Position numbers and translations under genes: made by a program. A stretch of DNA of 64,000 nucleotides, taken from Anthopleura xanthogrammica. Its lineage: Eukaryota > Cnidaria > Anthozoa > Actiniaria > Actiniidae. The stretch is taken from NCBI GenBank assembly GCA_964019055.1, contig OZ025219.1:1520001-1584000 (forward strand), in the 5' to 3' direction. Shown piece by piece: positions 59,564-64,000 of this stretch. The notes beneath the pieces are model-generated. The model was not told where the DNA came from and did not search any database. It saw nothing but the letters and a program-made list of their open reading frames with translations. Positions within the stretch are counted from its first letter, which is position 1. Every line of letters starts with the position of its first letter.

Positions 59564-62500
59564 ATGCAGAACATTTTAGACAGCCCTATTCCTGAGACTA
59601 AAATACCCCTAGTCCCTCCAATAAGGCCGACAAAGCCAACTTCAAATCCAAAGCCACGCATCATCGAGAAAATCCAGGAGGAGCTAAAAAATTTTGCATC
59701 CTGGTTATTACCACTCATTCGCCCCAAGATTAGGAATCGCGCTGAGGTGAAGATCGCGAAGCTGAAGAAGAGAATAAAGGCTATTTATCGTAGATCGGAA
59801 AAAAAGAATACGCTGAAAAAATCTTCATTCGATTCGTATCTTAAGGAACACAGGATTCTCGGACGTAATCATGACGTAGACCCCAGCGTATTCTTAAAGA
59901 AGCAGGAAAAACGCGTCCTAGAGACCATCGCGATAACTAAGAAGCCCACGAAGATTAAGTTCTACTTAACCTGTGAGTTCCATAAGATCGGGAACGATGG
60001 ACAAGAAGTCACTAGCGAAGGACATTTCCACACAGTACCAGAAATAGTAACGAGAGAGACGAACTTAATAACCCTATACGAGAAAATTTCCGAGGACATC
60101 CTAGAAAGAATAGCTGAATTCCAGAACGAGGGTTCTGGCTGGGCCCTTGGGAAAGTAGTATCCTTAAGCATTCATTTCGCGAAATACGAACCCCTAAAAG
60201 CTAGCACATTCATTCGCCTTCCTCAAGAATTAGTAACAAAGAAGGCCATCATTAACCCCCAGAACGAAGACGATCAATGCTTCAAGTGGGCGGTAACCAT
60301 TGCCCGATTTAAGCCAAGAAAAGATCCTGGTAGGATAACGCGAACGCTTAAGGAAAACGCGAGAAACTTAAACTGGGAGGGACTTCGCTTCCCCCTAGAG
60401 CTCCGAGACATCAAAATCTTCGAGAAAAATAACAAGGACTACGCAATTAGTGTCTTAGGTTACGAAGGGGAGGACTTCGAGCCCCTCAGAATCTACGAAG
60501 GGGAAATCAGGGAGCACAACATCATCCTACTACTAATCTCCAACGAGAAAACGAAGCACTATTGTTGGATTAAGGACTTATCGAGACTTTTATCCTCCCA
60601 ACTATCGAATCACCAACATAAAAGACACTTCTGCTTAAGATGTCTTAACTCCTTTACCAACGAGTACGTTCTCCGAGACCATTCCGAATGGTGTGGTCAA
60701 CACAAATCCGTAAAAGTAACCGTTCCCCCCAAAGGAACTGCACTCGAGTTCAAGAACCAACATCATTCTATGAAAGTTCCCTTCGTCATCTACGCCGACT
60801 TTGAGTGCATTCTGGAAAAAGTCGCTTCTTGTTCTTCAGACCCAAAAAGATCTTTTACAGAACCATGCCAAAAGCACAAGCCCTCGGGATACTGCTACGT
60901 GATCAAATACGACGAAAACGCGCTTCCCCCAAGGATCGTGAAATACACAGCTCAAAGCGAGGAAGAAGACTTGGGAGAACACTTCATGAGATCAATAGAA
61001 GAAGATGTTCTTTTCTTATACAAAAAACTTTCCGAGAAGAAAAAGCTGGTAATGACCGACCTGGATCGAAAGGAATACGAAGAAGCAAAGCACTGCCATA
61101 TCTGTAAGAAAGAGCTAAGAAGGGACAAAGTAAGAGATCACGATCATCTCACAGGGAAATTCCGTGGGGCGGCGCATAATAAGTGTAATCTTCATCACAA
61201 ACTTCCGAACTTCATTCCCATCTTTTTCCACAATCTTTCGGGATACGACGCCCACCTGTTCGTAAAAGCCCTAGGAATCAGCAAAGGTAAGATTAAGTGC
61301 ATCGCGAAGAATGAGGAACAGTACATCTCTTTTAGTAAGAGAATCATCGTGGATCACTACACGGACAAAGTCATGTTCAAGTTCATGTCCTCCAGCTTGA
61401 GCAACCTTACCAACAACCTAACGAAAGATCAGTTCAAAGTCATCAGTTCCTTTTACGGAGGCGAAGATCTTAACTTATTGATGAGAAAAGGAGTGTACCC
61501 CTACGAGTACATGGATTCCCTTACGAAGTTAGAGGCCCCACACCTACCCCCTCCGAAAGCCTTTCATTCAGATCTTAACGATAGCGACATCACAAAAGAA
61601 GACTACGAGCACGCGCAAAAAGTATGGAAAACCTTCAACATGAAGACGATGAAAGACTATCACGACCTATATCTCCAAACGGACGTACTTCTCCTAGCGG
61701 ACGTATTCGAGAACTTCAGAATCGTTTGTAGAAGATACTATGACTTAGATCCCGCTTGGTATTACACAGCCCCTGGACTTGCTTGGGACGCCATGTTAAA
61801 AATCACGAACATCCGACTAGAACTTCTCAGCGACATAGACATGATCTTAATGATGGAAAGCGGAATCCGAGGAGGAATTTCCTCTGTGGGAAGTAAGCGC
61901 TACGCAAAGGCTAATAATAAGTACCTGAAGAACTACAATCCTAACGAAAAAAGCACTTACATTCCCTACTGGGACGCGAATAACCTCTACGGATGGGCAA
62001 TGTCCCAACCCCTTCCAACGAAAGGCTTCACGTGGATGACTCGAAGTAAGCTGTGGAAGTGGAGAAGAATTCCCTGTATCTTAGACGTTGATCTAGAGTA
62101 TCCCCGACAACTACACAATATCCATAACGACTATCCCCTTGCCCCAGAGCACCTTAAGGCGAAAAGTGGAGTAATGAAGCTTATTCCGAACTTCTACGAC
62201 AAGTCACACTACGTGGTACATCACGATACTCTAAAATTCTACGAAAGCCAGGGACTAATAATCACGAAGGTCCATAGGGGAATTTCCTTTGAAGAATCCC
62301 CCTGGTTAAAGGAGTACATTGACCTAAATACGGACTTAAGAACCAACGCAACGAACGATTTCGAGAAAGATTTCTTCAAGCTCATGAACAACAGCGTCTT
62401 CGGAAAGACCATGGAGAACATTCGTAATCGACGAGACATACGCCTAGTCACAAACAAAAAGCAAGCGAATAAGCTAACTCGTAAGCCGAACTTCATTGGA

Positions 62501-63178
62501 GCTAAATCCTTCTCTGAAAAGTTAGCCGCCATTCACATGAGAAGAACGCGCTTAGAGTACAACAAGCCCATTTACCTAGGAATGTCCATCTTAGACTTAT
62601 CTAAGAAATTCATGTATGACTTTCACTATAACTACGTCAAGGAGAAGTACAAGTACAAAGTAACCCTTCTTTACACTGATACTGATAGTCTAATCTACGA
62701 AATCCAGACACGCGATCTTTACAAAGACATGGAAGGGGACATCGAGAGGTTATTTGACACAAGCAATTATCCCAAAGATCACGCGGGAATAAAGAAGAGA
62801 GTGAACAAAAAAGTAAGAGGAATGATGAAGGACGAGACAGCTGGAAAGCAAGTCACGGAATTCGTTACGCTAAGAGCGAAGCTCTATTGCTTCAGAACAG
62901 AACTCCCCCACGAGGAACTTCTCCACGAGGAAAAGAAGTGCAAGGGAATCAAAAGATGCGTCGTAGAAAACAGCATTCGCTTCTCCCACTACAAAGAGTG
63001 CTTATTTACTGGAGAAGAACTTATGAGAACAATGAGAGTCTTCAGAAGCCGATCACACGAAATAACTTCAGAAAAGGTCAATAAGATCGCTCTTTCCTCA
63101 AGGGACGACAAGCGAGTAATCTTACGAGGAGATCCTCTCACGACCTTAGCCCTTGGTCACTACATGAACAATCTTTAA
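59564..63178 (+). CDS. Protein-primed family B DNA polymerase of a Polinton
   Basis: Replicates the element's linear DNA. Intact 1204 codons. In order: a basic N-terminus of about 350 residues; a C2H2-like finger (HFCLRCLNSF, about 355); exonuclease motif I (YADFEC, about 412); an inserted endonuclease VII-like zinc/HNH module (HCHICKK, then DHDHLTGKFRGAAHNKCN, about 511-547); Exo II (NLSGYDAHLF, about 557); Exo III (LQTDVLLLADVFENF, about 703); polymerase motif A (WDANNLYGWAM, about 803), motif B (KLMNNSVFGKTMEN, about 938) and motif C (YTDTDSL, about 1037). All key carboxylates are present, so it may be active. It ends 14 bp from the convergent integrase. The ATG chosen is the first after in-frame stops. 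Confidence 0.96.
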   Translation: MQNILDSPIPETKIPLVPPIRPTKPTSNPKPRIIEKIQEELKNFASWLLPLIRPKIRNRAEVKIAKLKKRIKAIYRRSEKKNTLKKSSFDSYLKEHRILGRNHDVDPSVFLKKQEKRVLETIAITKKPTKIKFYLTCEFHKIGNDGQEVTSEGHFHTVPEIVTRETNLITLYEKISEDILERIAEFQNEGSGWALGKVVSLSIHFAKYEPLKASTFIRLPQELVTKKAIINPQNEDDQCFKWAVTIARFKPRKDPGRITRTLKENARNLNWEGLRFPLELRDIKIFEKNNKDYAISVLGYEGEDFEPLRIYEGEIREHNIILLLISNEKTKHYCWIKDLSRLLSSQLSNHQHKRHFCLRCLNSFTNEYVLRDHSEWCGQHKSVKVTVPPKGTALEFKNQHHSMKVPFVIYADFECILEKVASCSSDPKRSFTEPCQKHKPSGYCYVIKYDENALPPRIVKYTAQSEEEDLGEHFMRSIEEDVLFLYKKLSEKKKLVMTDLDRKEYEEAKHCHICKKELRRDKVRDHDHLTGKFRGAAHNKCNLHHKLPNFIPIFFHNLSGYDAHLFVKALGISKGKIKCIAKNEEQYISFSKRIIVDHYTDKVMFKFMSSSLSNLTNNLTKDQFKVISSFYGGEDLNLLMRKGVYPYEYMDSLTKLEAPHLPPPKAFHSDLNDSDITKEDYEHAQKVWKTFNMKTMKDYHDLYLQTDVLLLADVFENFRIVCRRYYDLDPAWYYTAPGLAWDAMLKITNIRLELLSDIDMILMMESGIRGGISSVGSKRYAKANNKYLKNYNPNEKSTYIPYWDANNLYGWAMSQPLPTKGFTWMTRSKLWKWRRIPCILDVDLEYPRQLHNIHNDYPLAPEHLKAKSGVMKLIPNFYDKSHYVVHHDTLKFYESQGLIITKVHRGISFEESPWLKEYIDLNTDLRTNATNDFEKDFFKLMNNSVFGKTMENIRNRRDIRLVTNKKQANKLTRKPNFIGAKSFSEKLAAIHMRRTRLEYNKPIYLGMSILDLSKKFMYDFHYNYVKEKYKYKVTLLYTDTDSLIYEIQTRDLYKDMEGDIERLFDTSNYPKDHAGIKKRVNKKVRGMMKDETAGKQVTEFVTLRAKLYCFRTELPHEELLHEEKKCKGIKRCVVENSIRFSHYKECLFTGEELMRTMRVFRSRSHEITSEKVNKIALSSRDDKRVILRGDPLTTLALGHYMNNL

Positions 63179-63191
63179 CTCTTGACGAATC

Positions 63192-64000
63192 CTACTCCCC
63201 CACAGGGGGTGTGGGGGAGGAACTCCCCCACACACCATCAGGCGGGAGTTCCGTGTCCTCGGGAATAACCTGTAACTCTTCTCTAACGAAAGAACGCTTG
63301 GGAGTCTTTCTCCCGTGCCTTCCCATATCAGTCAAAGGATTTACCCAACTTTCAGAAAGATAGTAAAGCACAGGTTGATTAGGAGTAATGGTCGCACGCG
63401 ATATCTCGTAAACTTCTATAGACCAAATGGGGTCAGTAGCGCGTTGTCGTCCTCCCTCCTCTTCCCCAGCGGCATACAAGTATCGAACAAAAACCCCTCC
63501 AGGGATCCTATTTTCCTTTGATCCCACGGGTCTTTTGTAGATGGGATCTTTTAGCTCGAGAGACTTTAGATTTTGTGCCTCCTTTGCTTTCTTCCCAGTA
63601 ATCTTCTTGACTTCGTTGTTAATAGACTTTATCACGCTAGGAAGTCGCTCCACCCATTCTCGTGACCTCGTGTCCCTCATGAGAGTCTTAGAAACTTCCA
63701 TAAGCATCTCTTGCGCATACTGATGACTAAACAGCTTCTCAGCGATCGTTCGATTAGCGCGCTCCACGAGGGATTGTGCTCTGTGATTTCCAGGATCTGA
63801 TCTTTGGATTTCTACGTCACGTTTCTTCATAAGTTTCGTAAAAGCTCCCTTGAATTCCGTTCCTGGATCAACCATCAAAGTTTCAGGCCAATATAATTTC
63901 CTAGAATAAATGCTTTCCAAGGCCTCAGATACTCCCGTGGAGTACTTCGCGGTCAAAGGTTCCGCGTCCACGTATCTAGAAGCAACATCTACCACGACGA
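63192..64000 (-). CDS. Polinton integrase (5' end outside the window)
   Basis: Retroviral-type DDE integrase that inserts the element. The visible 267+ residues begin inside the catalytic core: DVASRY (first D), LMVDPGTEF (second D, about 40 residues on) and QSLVERANR (E, 34 residues further), so the acidic triad is complete. Downstream is the C-terminal SH3/chromo-like part with WSIEVYEI, VLYYL and SFVREELQVIPED, as in other Polinton integrases. The N-terminal zinc-binding HHCC domain must be to the right of position 64000. The gene is tail to tail with the polymerase. Confidence 0.93.
   Translation of the reverse strand, partial: VVVDVASRYVDAEPLTAKYSTGVSEALESIYSRKLYWPETLMVDPGTEFKGAFTKLMKKRDVEIQRSDPGNHRAQSLVERANRTIAEKLFSHQYAQEMLMEVSKTLMRDTRSREWVERLPSVIKSINNEVKKITGKKAKEAQNLKSLELKDPIYKRPVGSKENRIPGGVFVRYLYAAGEEEGGRQRATDPIWSIEVYEISRATITPNQPVLYYLSESWVNPLTDMGRHGRKTPKRSFVREELQVIPEDTELPPDGVWGSSSPTPPVGE

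Larger units (their letters stand above)
58456..64000. mobile_element. Polinton/Maverick (adintovirus-like) element, left part
   Basis: The pair protein-primed family B polymerase plus retroviral-like integrase is diagnostic for Polintons/Mavericks, large self-synthesising DNA elements related to adintoviruses. The left boundary is inferred. GC-rich minisatellite DNA begins just after the AAAG array, and the first AG after it (58455-58456) would fit the AG termini known for the group; no right end is in the window. Packaging ATPase, protease and capsid genes were not seen and should lie to the right. Base composition is higher in GC than in the surroundings. Confidence 0.85.

Overview
The window is a piece of animal (metazoan) nuclear genome, most likely from an anthozoan cnidarian (coral, sea anemone or relative). 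The reasons are AT-rich non-coding DNA, GT-AG introns, clear animal orthologues (ARHGAP1, ZNF593, a HELT/Hey-type bHLH-Orange factor), a cnidarian-looking set of intronless rhodopsin-class GPCRs, a tRNA-derived SINE of a kind I associate with anthozoan genomes, and a Polinton/Maverick element. The assignment to Anthozoa is an inference. No rRNA gene, tRNA gene or CRISPR array was seen. There is one 200-base assembly gap (10966-11165).

Layout. 1-8576: no gene; repeats, foldback MITEs, a 146-bp tandem array. 8577-9767 (+): peptide-type GPCR. 9768-21868: no gene; a huge CTGCT pentamer array, the gap, a CATT/CATC array of about 700 bp, and several MITEs. 21869-22942 (+): a second GPCR, paralogous to the first. 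22943-26241: no gene. 26242-27233 (+): a three-exon gene for an 85-residue single-pass membrane protein. 27234-33511: no gene; MITEs and an AAAG array. 33512-36740 (+): four-exon bHLH-Orange transcription factor with a GC-AG third intron and E-boxes in its promoter. 36741-41557: 3' region and repeats. 51447-41558 (-): eleven-exon ARHGAP1/p50RhoGAP orthologue, read through completely (575 aa). 51448-51849: short divergent promoter. 51850-52889 (+): three-exon ZNF593/Bud20 orthologue (134 aa). 53764-54675 (+): intronless unrecognised basic protein with a PP1-docking-like motif. 56633-55632 (-): intronless GPCR with a very short second extracellular loop. 58.46 kb to the right edge: Polinton/Maverick (adintovirus-like) element with an intact protein-primed family B DNA polymerase (59564-63178, +) and, tail to tail, an integrase running off the window (63995-63192, -).

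The host genes do not form a pathway; they are ordinary neighbours. The strongest local story is mobile DNA. About twenty short foldback elements from many families crowd the intergenic and intronic space. One is nested inside another, and one has had its terminus amplified into an 18-copy, 22-bp minisatellite. All splice models were made by eye from reading frame, phase and homology remembered from the protein families; no search was run.
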